From Candidatus Sumerlaeota bacterium (GTDB lineage: Bacteria > Sumerlaeota > Sumerlaeia > Sumerlaeales > Sumerlaeaceae), in NCBI GenBank assembly GCA_017161655.1, contig JADFCV010000005.1:133142-197141 (forward strand): a DNA stretch of 64,000 nt. Reading direction: 5' to 3'. A program made the translations under genes and the position numbers. Shown here piece by piece: positions 37,346 through 45,163 of this stretch; the first letter of the stretch is position 1, and the number at the start of each line of letters is the position of its first letter. Under the pieces are notes generated by a model. It ran no database searches, was not told the origin of the DNA, and saw only the letters and a program-made list of their open reading frames with translations.

Positions 37346-38785
37346 TTAGTTCGTCAATTTCTGCCGGATCAGCTCATTCACCAGTTTGGGATTTGCTTTG
37401 CCACGGGATTTTTTCATGACTTGTCCGACAAGCGCCTGAATCGTTTTTTCATTTCCGGCGCGAATCTTTTCTGCCATGTCAGGGTTTTCCGAAATGGCCT
37501 CATCCACCCAACGTTCGACTTCACCTGTGTCAGAGACCTGAATCAATCCTTCACGCTGCACAATCGCTTCTGGGGCCTCACCAGATTCCAGCGCCTTTTG
37601 GAAAACCTCTTTGCCGATTTTGCCGCTGATCTTGCCCTCGTCTATCATGCGCACAATAGCTGCGAGTCCTTCAGGCTTAAGGGGCAATTCATCAGCATCC
37701 ATTTCGCGTTCGCGAAGTTCGCGTAAAACCTCTGTCATCATCCAGTTGCTGATGGCTTTGGGATTGTGATAGGCGGCCACCGCCTTTTCGTAATAAGTTG
37801 CAGTTTTCTTTGAGGCGGTCAGCACCCGCGCATCATATTCCGGCAATCCCAGCTCTTCTATGTAGCGCCGGCGTTTGGCATCTTGCAACTCAGGGAGATT
37901 CTGCCGCACCTCCTCTTGCCAGCTTGGGGGAATGTGAATTTCGACCAGGTCGGGATCAGGGAAATAACGATAGTCATGGGCAAATTCCTTTGAGCGCATG
38001 GCGCGCGTCTCGCCCGTGGCTTCATCCCACAGGCGTGTTTCCTGCACCACGCGTCCACCACTCGCTAGAATCTCAGACTGCCGCTTCATTTCGTACTCGA
38101 TGCATTTGAGAGCCGTTTTCATCGAGTTGAGGTTTTTGATTTCGACTTTTGTCCCGAGTTTCGAAGATCCCGCCTCCCTCAAGCTGATGTTGACCTCAAA
38201 ACGCAAACGTCCTTCCTGCATCTTGCAGTCGCTGACTTCGATGTACTCGAGCAAATTTTTCAGCGTGACCATATAGGCCAACGCTTCTTCTGCGCTGGCC
38301 ATATCAGGCTCGCTCACGATCTCAATGAGGGGTGTGCCGGCCCGATTAAGATCCACAAGCGAGTAATCAGCTCCCGGAAGCTCGGTGTGCACCAGTTTCC
38401 CCGCATCTTCCTCGAGGTGCACATTGTTGATACGGACCCGTTTCACACTGTCCCCAACGGGAATTTCAATCCATCCGTTCACCCCAAGGCACGCGTAGTT
38501 TTGTGAGATTTGGTAATTCTTGGGCAGGTCAGGATAATAGTAATTCTTCCTGTCGAACCACGTGCGCTCGTTGATCAAGCAATTGAGTGCAAGAGCTGTT
38601 CGAATCGTGAATTCGACGGCTTTTCTGTTCACTACAGGTAACACGCCTGGCATACCCAGGCAAATAGGGCAGGTTTGTGTGTTCGGCTCTTGCCCAAAAC
38701 GTGTTGAGCAACCACAGAAAATTTTAGACTCCGTGGCCAGCTCAACGTGAACTTCCATGCCGATAACAGGCTCAAATTGCGTCAT
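37346..38785 (-). CDS. gatB: Aspartyl/glutamyl-tRNA(Asn/Gln) amidotransferase subunit B
   Basis: 479 residues from ATG 38785 (an upstream TTG at 38821 is in frame but unlikely). It begins MTQFEPVIGMEVHVELATES and shows CPICLGMPGVLPV, YYYPDLPKNYQISQNY and DYRYFPDPDLV, all GatB hallmarks. The two cysteines of the zinc site are in KIFCGCSTRFG with TQTCPICLG. The C-terminal YqeY-like tail ends QALVGQVMKKSRGKANPKLV. With GatA and GatC it transamidates Glu-tRNA(Gln) or Asp-tRNA(Asn). gatA and gatC are not here, so the complex is encoded at separate loci. Confidence 0.97.
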   Translation of the reverse strand: MTQFEPVIGMEVHVELATESKIFCGCSTRFGQEPNTQTCPICLGMPGVLPVVNRKAVEFTIRTALALNCLINERTWFDRKNYYYPDLPKNYQISQNYACLGVNGWIEIPVGDSVKRVRINNVHLEEDAGKLVHTELPGADYSLVDLNRAGTPLIEIVSEPDMASAEEALAYMVTLKNLLEYIEVSDCKMQEGRLRFEVNISLREAGSSKLGTKVEIKNLNSMKTALKCIEYEMKRQSEILASGGRVVQETRLWDEATGETRAMRSKEFAHDYRYFPDPDLVEIHIPPSWQEEVRQNLPELQDAKRRRYIEELGLPEYDARVLTASKKTATYYEKAVAAYHNPKAISNWMMTEVLRELREREMDADELPLKPEGLAAIVRMIDEGKISGKIGKEVFQKALESGEAPEAIVQREGLIQVSDTGEVERWVDEAISENPDMAEKIRAGNEKTIQALVGQVMKKSRGKANPKLVNELIRQKLTN

Positions 38786-38854
38786 GCTTGCTTTCCCTAA
38801 CCGCGATTCGAGGCCACTCAAGAAAAGATTTCGCGAGGTTTTGTGCGAAACTTC

Positions 38855-40489
38855 TCAAAAGCCCAGGAATGTGGCTTCGAAGTTTTCCAGGACTTCTGCC
38901 ACGCGAACGATGAACCGAGCTCCATTGGCGCCGTCAATCACGCGGTGATCATAGCCTATGCACAAGGGAAGAATCGAACGCTCCACGACCTGCCCCTCGC
39001 TGAGGACAAGACGCTTCGAAGCGCGGCCCACACCGAGTATGGCAACTTCCGGTGAGTTCACTATCGGAGTGAAGTGCCCACCTCCGATGCTTCCAAGGTT
39101 CGAAATCGTGAACGTACTCCCGCGAAGTTCTTCGAGAGACACCTTTCGCTCACGCGTCCGCTGCGAGACATCGGCAAGTTGAATGGCCAGCTCGACGATT
39201 GTCTTTTTGTCCACGTCGCGAATCACCGGCACGATCAAACCTGCCGGTGTGTCCACTGCCACTCCAATGTGGTAATAATCTTTGTAGATGATTTCCTCGT
39301 TGCGCACGTCAAAGCTCGCGTTGAACTCAGGAAACTCTTTCAACGCGATGACGACCGCTTTCATGAGAAATGGGGTGAGTGTGAGCGCTGCTCCCAGTTG
39401 TTTCACGCGCTCGCGATGACGTTTCTGCAGCGAAAGCAAATCCGTGATATCGGCTTCGTGGAACTGGTGCACATGAGGGATCGAAAGCCAGGCTTGTGTG
39501 AGATGCTCGGCAATTTTTCTACGCAGGGGTTCTATTTTCGACCGGCGAACGGGTCCCCACTGGGCAAAATCAGGCATCTCAGGAGCTGTCACTCCAACGC
39601 TACCAACAAGCTGGCCGCCACGCTTGCGCACGTAGTCCTCAATGTAGGGATCGAGATCTTCAATGAGAATGCGGCCGTTCTTTCCACTACCTTTCACACG
39701 CCGCAGATCGAGTCCGATTTCGCGCGCGATCCGCCGCACTGCAGGACCAGCGGGGATGAAATCCTCACCTGTCGTCACTGATGGAGCAAGCGGTTGCACT
39801 GGCGACTCGTGTGGCACAGCCACAGCAGGCACGACAGTCGGAGCCGCCGGGGCCGGCGCAGATGCAGCAGCTTCTCCCAAATTCTCCTGCGAAGAAGGTG
39901 CCGCAGAACTGGCGCGGTCCTCGCTGCCTGTGCTGACAAGCGCGATAGTCTCGCCCACACGGATCTTGTCGCCCGGCTTCACGAATAGCTTCTCCACTTT
40001 TCCCCTAATCGGAGACGGGACCGCAACCGTCGCCTTTTCCGATTCGAGTTCGATGAGTGGATCCTCTGCTTCGATGTCCTCGCCTTCCTTCACGAGCACG
40101 TTCAGCACGTCCCCGGCCTCCACCCCATCAGCGAGTTGGGGCAATTTGACCTCAACAACATCCCCCTTGGACTCTCGCGACGGCGGAGCTGGCTCGTCGT
40201 ACTGCGAAGCAACTTGACCAGGTGTCTGCTCGGCGGCGGGGCCTGTTTCCATTGTTTCTTCAAGGACCAGAATGGCTTGTCCCACTTTTACCTTATCGCC
40301 CGCCTTCACGAGCACTTTGTCCACGCGGCCGCGAGCAGGCGATGGGACCGTCACTGTCGCTTTTTCCGATTCAAGTTCGATAAGTGGATCGTCTTGTTCC
40401 ACCACATCGCCTTCTTTCACCAGCACATTGAGAACATCGGCCGCTTCTATGCCGTCCGCCAGTGCCGGAAGTTTCACCTCGATTGCCAT
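38855..40489 (-). CDS. aceF: Pyruvate dehydrogenase E2, dihydrolipoamide acetyltransferase
   Basis: 544 residues. Two lipoyl domains (about 1-75 and 112-187) each carry the lipoylation motif LESEKATV. Flexible Ala/Pro/Ser-rich linkers separate them from an E3-binding domain near residue 255 (AVRRIAREIGLDLRRVKGSG). The catalytic domain (about 320-544) ends with the active-site motif YDHRVIDGANGARF. It moves acetyl from lipoyl to CoA. GGGAG lies ten bases before ATG 40489. It is 56 bases downstream of aceE and shares its transcript. Confidence 0.97.
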   Translation of the reverse strand: MAIEVKLPALADGIEAADVLNVLVKEGDVVEQDDPLIELESEKATVTVPSPARGRVDKVLVKAGDKVKVGQAILVLEETMETGPAAEQTPGQVASQYDEPAPPSRESKGDVVEVKLPQLADGVEAGDVLNVLVKEGEDIEAEDPLIELESEKATVAVPSPIRGKVEKLFVKPGDKIRVGETIALVSTGSEDRASSAAPSSQENLGEAAASAPAPAAPTVVPAVAVPHESPVQPLAPSVTTGEDFIPAGPAVRRIAREIGLDLRRVKGSGKNGRILIEDLDPYIEDYVRKRGGQLVGSVGVTAPEMPDFAQWGPVRRSKIEPLRRKIAEHLTQAWLSIPHVHQFHEADITDLLSLQKRHRERVKQLGAALTLTPFLMKAVVIALKEFPEFNASFDVRNEEIIYKDYYHIGVAVDTPAGLIVPVIRDVDKKTIVELAIQLADVSQRTRERKVSLEELRGSTFTISNLGSIGGGHFTPIVNSPEVAILGVGRASKRLVLSEGQVVERSILPLCIGYDHRVIDGANGARFIVRVAEVLENFEATFLGF

Positions 40490-40545
40490 TGTCTCAGAAC
40501 TCCCATGTTCAGTAGTCTCTGGGTATCACATCCACGCCACGCAAC

Positions 40546-43224
40546 TCACAGAAAGAGCGAGAATCCTTGCTCTGGATTGACGCCAAGGTCTTCGATAGCT
40601 TTCTTGACCACAGATTTCTTGATTTGTCCCCGTTCAGCCAAGCTGTAAAGCACGGCAACCACGATGTGAGGGGGATCAATTTCGAAAAAGCGCCTGAGAT
40701 CCTCACGGGTGTCGCTGCGCCCAAATCCGTCGGTGCCCAGAGAAATCAGTCCTCCCGGCACCCATTTGGCGATTTGGTCCGGCACCATTCGCATGCTATC
40801 GCTCACAGCGACAAATGGCCCCTCCTCGTTCTCAAGCACTTGCTCCAGGTAACTTTTCTTCTTCGCTTTTGCAGTCGGATGAAGCATGTTCCACCGTTCG
40901 GCTTCCATGGCACCGTAGCGCAGCCTCTTGTAACTCGTGGCGCTCCACACATCCGCACTGACACCGTACTGCTCAGCCAAAATCTTTTGAGCTTCCAGGG
41001 CAAGATTCACCGTACTGAAATCGCCAAAGATGTGTGCGCGATGCTTGCCTTTCTCAGGGCCCGGCTGGAACTTGTAAAGCCCTTCGAGAATTCCCTGCTC
41101 AACATTTGCCGGCATTGGCGGGTGCACATAATTCTCGTTGCCGAGGGTGATGTAGTAAAAAATATCCTCACCCTTCTCGAACATCCGTTTCATTCCGTCC
41201 TGCAAGATGACAGCAATTTCGTAAGCGAATGCCGGATGATAGCAGAGAAGGTTGGGAACGGTACTGGCCAGCACATGGCTATGTCCGTCCTGGTGTTGGA
41301 GTCCCTCGCCGTTCAGCGTTGTCCGGCCAGCGGTCGCCCCAAGCAGGAATCCCCGCACTCGCATGTCTGCCGCGGCCCAGATGAGATCCCCGATGCGCTG
41401 GAAACCAAACATGGAGTAGTAGATAAAAAAAGGCATCATCGTCACACCGTAATTGGCATAAGCCGTCCCGGCGGCGATGAAGCTCGACATGGATCCAGCT
41501 TCGGTAATGCCTTCCTCTAAGATCTGTCCATCTGTTTTTTCCAGGTAGTAGAGCAACTGTTCCCGATCCACTGGTTCGTAGAGCTGGCCCACGTGCGAGT
41601 AAATGCCATACTGACGGAAGAGCGCCTCCATGCCAAATGTTCGCGCCTCATCTGGTACGATCGGAACGATAAATCGCCCAAATTGCTTGTTGCTCAGAAG
41701 CTGGCTAAAGATGCGCACAAACGCCATGGTGGTGGATACTTCACGACCTTCACTGCCCAGCAGGAAAGGAGCAAAGTCATCAAGGTCTGGCATGGGCATT
41801 GGCGGAGCCGTCACCACGCGTGCGGGAAGGTGTCCCCCCAGGGCTTTCCGTCGTTCCTGCAAGTATTTTTCTTCGGGACTTCCGGGTTCCAGTCGAATGA
41901 AGGGGAGGTCGTCCACAAGGTCATCCGGGACGGGAATACTGAAACGGTCACGAAACTCGCGGAGCTCCTGTTCATTGAGCTTCTTTTGCTGGTGCGAGAT
42001 ATTGCGGCCCTCACCAGCCTCGCCCAAGCCATACCCCTTAACAGTCTTGGCAAGAATCACAGTCGGCTGGCCTTTATGTTCCACAGCAGCTTTATAAGCG
42101 GCGTAAACCTTTTGTGGGTCCAAACCGCCACGCCGCAAATTCTCGAGCTCCTTGTCGGACATATCTTTGACCAACTCGAGTAGCTCGGGATATTTCCCGA
42201 AAAAGTGCTTTCGGATGTAGGCACCGTCGGCCACAGAGAAGCGCTGATATTCGCCATCCACGCACTCCTCCATGCGCTTGATGAGCAACCCGGTTTTGTC
42301 GCGAGCCAGGAGTTTATCCCAATCCGAGCCCCAGATGACTTTGATGACGTTCCACCCAGCTCCACGAAATGCTGCTTCAAGCTCTTGAATGATCTTGCCG
42401 TTGCCACGCACAGGGCCGTCGAGGCGCTGCAGGTTGCAATTGATGACGAAGATAAGGTTGTCGAGCTTTTCACGTGCCGCCAGCGTAATGGCCCCCAACG
42501 TTTCCGGTTCGTCGCACTCACCGTCGCCGAGGAAAGCCCAAACTTTTGTTTGGCTCGTGTCGACAATGCGTCGGTCATAAAGATAGTGGTTAAACCGCGC
42601 GTGGTAGATAGCCATGATAGGGCCGAGGCCCATGGAAACTGTCGGAAACTGCCAGAATCCCGGCATGAGCCACGGGTGTGGGTATGAGGACAACCCTCCT
42701 TGCTCCTGGAGCTCTCGCCGAAAGTTGTGGAGCTGCTCTTCCGAGAGACGTCCTTCAATAAAAGCCCGTGCGTAAATACCGGGCGAAGCGTGACCCTGGA
42801 AGAACACCATATCGCCGGCAAAACCAGGGCGACGCCCGCGGAAGAAATGATTAAATCCCACTTCGTAAAGAGTCGCCGCACTCTGGTATGTCGAAATGTG
42901 TCCGCCAAGCCCCGGGTTAAGCCGATTTGCCTTCACGACCATGGCCAGGGCATTCCAGCGTACGTAGCTCTTGATGCGTCGTTCAATAGCGCGGTCCCCG
43001 GGAAAAGGAGGTTCCGCTTCTTTTGGGATGGTATTGATGTAAGGCGTATTGGCCGTGAATGGGATTTTCACACCCCACAAATGGGCCGCATCTGTCAGCG
43101 CCTTGAGAATCTTTTCGACCTGTCCCGGTCCTTCGGCAGCGAGTTCGTATTTGAGAGCCTCAAGCCACTCCTGGATAGCAGCTTGTTCGAGGCTCGACCC
43201 ATTTGCTACCGTTGCGTTGTCCAC
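40546..43224 (-). CDS. aceE: Pyruvate dehydrogenase E1 (homodimeric type)
   Basis: About 892 residues, full length for AceE. The thiamine diphosphate motif is VWAFLGDGECDEPETLG. SYVRWNALAMVVKANRLNPG near the start and DGFGRSDTREDLRRFFEID near the end are typical of AceE rather than the alpha2beta2 E1. It decarboxylates pyruvate and loads the acetyl group on AceF. The first possible start is GTG 43236, but GGAGG sits five bases before GTG 43224, so the latter is preferred. The lipoate ligase gene is divergent across about 130 bases. An E3 (lpd) gene is not seen. Confidence 0.97.
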   Translation of the reverse strand: MDNATVANGSSLEQAAIQEWLEALKYELAAEGPGQVEKILKALTDAAHLWGVKIPFTANTPYINTIPKEAEPPFPGDRAIERRIKSYVRWNALAMVVKANRLNPGLGGHISTYQSAATLYEVGFNHFFRGRRPGFAGDMVFFQGHASPGIYARAFIEGRLSEEQLHNFRRELQEQGGLSSYPHPWLMPGFWQFPTVSMGLGPIMAIYHARFNHYLYDRRIVDTSQTKVWAFLGDGECDEPETLGAITLAAREKLDNLIFVINCNLQRLDGPVRGNGKIIQELEAAFRGAGWNVIKVIWGSDWDKLLARDKTGLLIKRMEECVDGEYQRFSVADGAYIRKHFFGKYPELLELVKDMSDKELENLRRGGLDPQKVYAAYKAAVEHKGQPTVILAKTVKGYGLGEAGEGRNISHQQKKLNEQELREFRDRFSIPVPDDLVDDLPFIRLEPGSPEEKYLQERRKALGGHLPARVVTAPPMPMPDLDDFAPFLLGSEGREVSTTMAFVRIFSQLLSNKQFGRFIVPIVPDEARTFGMEALFRQYGIYSHVGQLYEPVDREQLLYYLEKTDGQILEEGITEAGSMSSFIAAGTAYANYGVTMMPFFIYYSMFGFQRIGDLIWAAADMRVRGFLLGATAGRTTLNGEGLQHQDGHSHVLASTVPNLLCYHPAFAYEIAVILQDGMKRMFEKGEDIFYYITLGNENYVHPPMPANVEQGILEGLYKFQPGPEKGKHRAHIFGDFSTVNLALEAQKILAEQYGVSADVWSATSYKRLRYGAMEAERWNMLHPTAKAKKKSYLEQVLENEEGPFVAVSDSMRMVPDQIAKWVPGGLISLGTDGFGRSDTREDLRRFFEIDPPHIVVAVLYSLAERGQIKKSVVKKAIEDLGVNPEQGFSLFL

Positions 43225-43315
43225 TCTTGCCTCCACGATTGTTCGTTACGGACGGTAGTAGATTCTTGATGAGAGACCCAGCTGGATGCCAACACAAATC
43301 GAACTACGCAGATTC

Positions 43316-43324
43316 TGGTAGAAT
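43316..43324 (+). promoter_or_regulatory. candidate extended -10 promoter for lplA
   Basis: TGGTAGAAT is a TGn-extended -10 (hexamer TAGAAT 43319-43324) ending 29 bases before the lplA GTG. No good -35 is seen, as usual for extended -10 promoters. Confidence 0.4.
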
Positions 43325-43353
43325 CATCACTAAATCGGTCTAATTTCGGCATC

Positions 43354-44100
43354 GTGAAACTGCTCAATCTGTCTCTAAAGACACCGGAAGAAAACCTCGC
43401 TCTCGATGAAGCCCTCCTTCTGCTCGCGGAGATGAACTGTTCTGAACACCATCATGAAGCAAGTTCGTGCACCTTGGAGATTTTAAGGTTCTGGGAGAGT
43501 GACTCACACTTTGTTGTGCTAGGGGCCGGGGGTAAGGTTGAGGAAGAAGTGCGCTTGGACAATGCTAGGCGCGACAGCATCCCCGTCCTGCGACGCGACA
43601 GTGGGGGAGGTACTGTGCTGCAAGGACCAGGCTGCCTCAACTACACGCTGGTTCTGGATCTCCGAGATCGCCCTGAATGCGCCGACATTATCGGAACCAA
43701 CAGATACGTCCTCGATCGCCTCTGTCGGGCTCTTGCTGTCCAGTGGCCGTCCATTTCTTGGTGCGGCACGAGTGACCTCACTTTGGAAGGCAGAAAAGTC
43801 TCCGGAACAGCGCAAAGGAGAAAGAAAAGACACGTCCTTTTCCATGGGACGTTACTTTACGGCTTCGACTTCACGCTGGTTGAGCAGTATTTACGGCATC
43901 CCCCAAAAGAGCCTGCCTATCGCCAAAAACGTTCCCACTCAGATTTTCTAACCAATCTCAACGTTCAACCGTCGGTCCTGCGCTCTCTTATCGCGGTCGC
44001 ATGGAACGCCGATGAGGAAGACTTTGTTTACCCGGCTGATCTTGTTGCCGAACTCGTGGCGAAAAAATACTCGCAACCGTCTTGGAATTTTAAGTTTTGA
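43354..44100 (+). CDS. lplA: Lipoate-protein ligase A-type enzyme
   Basis: 248 residues of the biotin/lipoate ligase fold. TPEENLALDEALLLLAE, LRFWESDSHFVVLGAG, VPVLRR-like SIPVLRRDSGGGTVLQGPGC and GRKVSGTAQRRKKRHVLFHG carry the RRxSGGG and lysine motifs that bind lipoyl-AMP. It attaches lipoate or octanoate to lipoyl domains. The neighbouring PDH E2 has two such domains, so the divergent pairing with aceE-aceF is functional. It starts with GTG 43354. It is shorter than E. coli LplA (338) and lacks its C-terminal accessory domain, so it may need a partner or act as an octanoyl/lipoyl transferase of the LipM/LplA1 kind. Confidence 0.88.
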   Translation: MKLLNLSLKTPEENLALDEALLLLAEMNCSEHHHEASSCTLEILRFWESDSHFVVLGAGGKVEEEVRLDNARRDSIPVLRRDSGGGTVLQGPGCLNYTLVLDLRDRPECADIIGTNRYVLDRLCRALAVQWPSISWCGTSDLTLEGRKVSGTAQRRKKRHVLFHGTLLYGFDFTLVEQYLRHPPKEPAYRQKRSHSDFLTNLNVQPSVLRSLIAVAWNADEEDFVYPADLVAELVAKKYSQPSWNFKF

Positions 44101-44176
44101 GTTCATGATTGTTTTGAACGATCCCATCGACGACGACTTTCCAAAAAGTGAATAAAGCCACAATCGTACGTTCGCC

Positions 44177-44216
44177 TTGAAAAATAGTCTATGTGTGGTA
44201 CTAATTTTGTAGTACC
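44177..44216 (+). promoter_or_regulatory. cysE promoter with overlapping inverted-repeat operator
   Basis: A -35 TTGAAA (44177-44182), 16-base spacer and TGG-extended -10 TACTAA (44199-44204) can be read. The -10 lies inside a perfect inverted repeat with 7-base arms, GGTACTA (44197-44203) and TAGTACC (44210-44216). A repressor bound there would block RNA polymerase. The shape resembles sites of dimeric Rrf2-family regulators such as CymR and IscR; the regulator is not identified. Confidence 0.6.
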
Positions 44217-44239
44217 TAAAAAGTGAACGGGAGCTAGAG

Positions 44240-45031
44240 ATGTCCGAACTGAAGAAGAGAATTTGGACTGCGCTGCGAAAAGAGGTCGAGGAAGACGCCG
44301 AACGCGAACCCATACTTGCAAGTTTTCTCCACGCGGTGGTGCTTAACCACAAGACATTCGAAGAAGCATTGAGTTTTCACCTCGCGTCGAAATTGGCTAG
44401 CCCTACACTTCATGCTATCGCCTTGCGGGACGTTATCTATGAAGCCCATCGCGAAGATCCAGAAATCGTTCATGCGGGCATCGTTGACCTTAAGGCGGTG
44501 AAGGATCGCGATCCTGCCTGCCGCGGATACTCGACCCCGTTCTTATATTTCAAGGGCTACCACGCTCTCCAATCTTACCGCATAGCCCATCACTTGTGGA
44601 ACTGCGGCCGCACTGCCCTGGCCCTTCAGCTCCAGAGCAGGATTTCTGAAGTCTTTGGTGTGGACATTCATCCCGCTGCTCGCATCGGCAAGGGGATCCT
44701 CATGGATCATGCCACTGGCATCGTTATCGGTGAAACTGCTGTTGTCGAAGACGACGTCTCTATGCTTCACGGCGTAACCCTTGGCGGAACCGGGAAACAA
44801 ACTGGGGACCGCCACCCCAAAGTGCGGCGTGGTGTGCTGATAGGGGTCGGGGCCATTATTCTTGGCAACATTGAGATCGGCGAAGGGGCAAAAATCGGCG
44901 GCGGGAGTGTGGTCCTTCATCCGGTCCCGCCCCACACAACTGTGGTTGGTGTGCCTGCCCGTGTCGTGGGCAAGACCTCTGTCCCAGCGCCTGCGAAAGT
45001 CATGGATCACCGGATCGAAGAAAACCAGTGA
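44240..45031 (+). CDS. cysE: Serine O-acetyltransferase
   Basis: 263 residues. An N-terminal helical domain (FEEALSFHLASKLASPTLHA, YLKGYHALQSYRIAH-like region) precedes a left-handed beta-helix from ~145 (DIHPAARIGKGILMDHATGI, VIGETAVVEDDVSMLHGVTL, GGTGKQTGDRHPKVRRGVLI). H and D residues of the active site are in DHATG and GDRHPK. It acetylates serine for cysteine synthesis. GGGAG lies upstream of ATG 44240. The C-terminal Ile found in many CysE proteins that dock to CysK is replaced by ENQ, so complex formation may differ. Confidence 0.95.
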   Translation: MSELKKRIWTALRKEVEEDAEREPILASFLHAVVLNHKTFEEALSFHLASKLASPTLHAIALRDVIYEAHREDPEIVHAGIVDLKAVKDRDPACRGYSTPFLYFKGYHALQSYRIAHHLWNCGRTALALQLQSRISEVFGVDIHPAARIGKGILMDHATGIVIGETAVVEDDVSMLHGVTLGGTGKQTGDRHPKVRRGVLIGVGAIILGNIEIGEGAKIGGGSVVLHPVPPHTTVVGVPARVVGKTSVPAPAKVMDHRIEENQ

Positions 45032-45163
45032 TGAGACGATCGACGCGATTCTTCTGGACATCATGAGCGGTAAAACGCCCAAAATATCTATTCAGCCCCA
45101 CAGAGGGACAGGACGGGTTTTCTCTGAACCCCAGCAACTGCCAACGGGACAAAGGAGTCGGCC

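Noticed and set aside
40567..41520. 317-residue plus-strand open frame opposite aceE
   Set aside because: It mirrors the aceE coding sequence, has no recognisable motif or upstream SD, and aceE is certain on the other strand.
42057..42908. 283-residue minus-strand frame inside aceE
   Set aside because: It is a shifted reading of aceE codons; composition is Ser/Arg-rich and has no family pattern.
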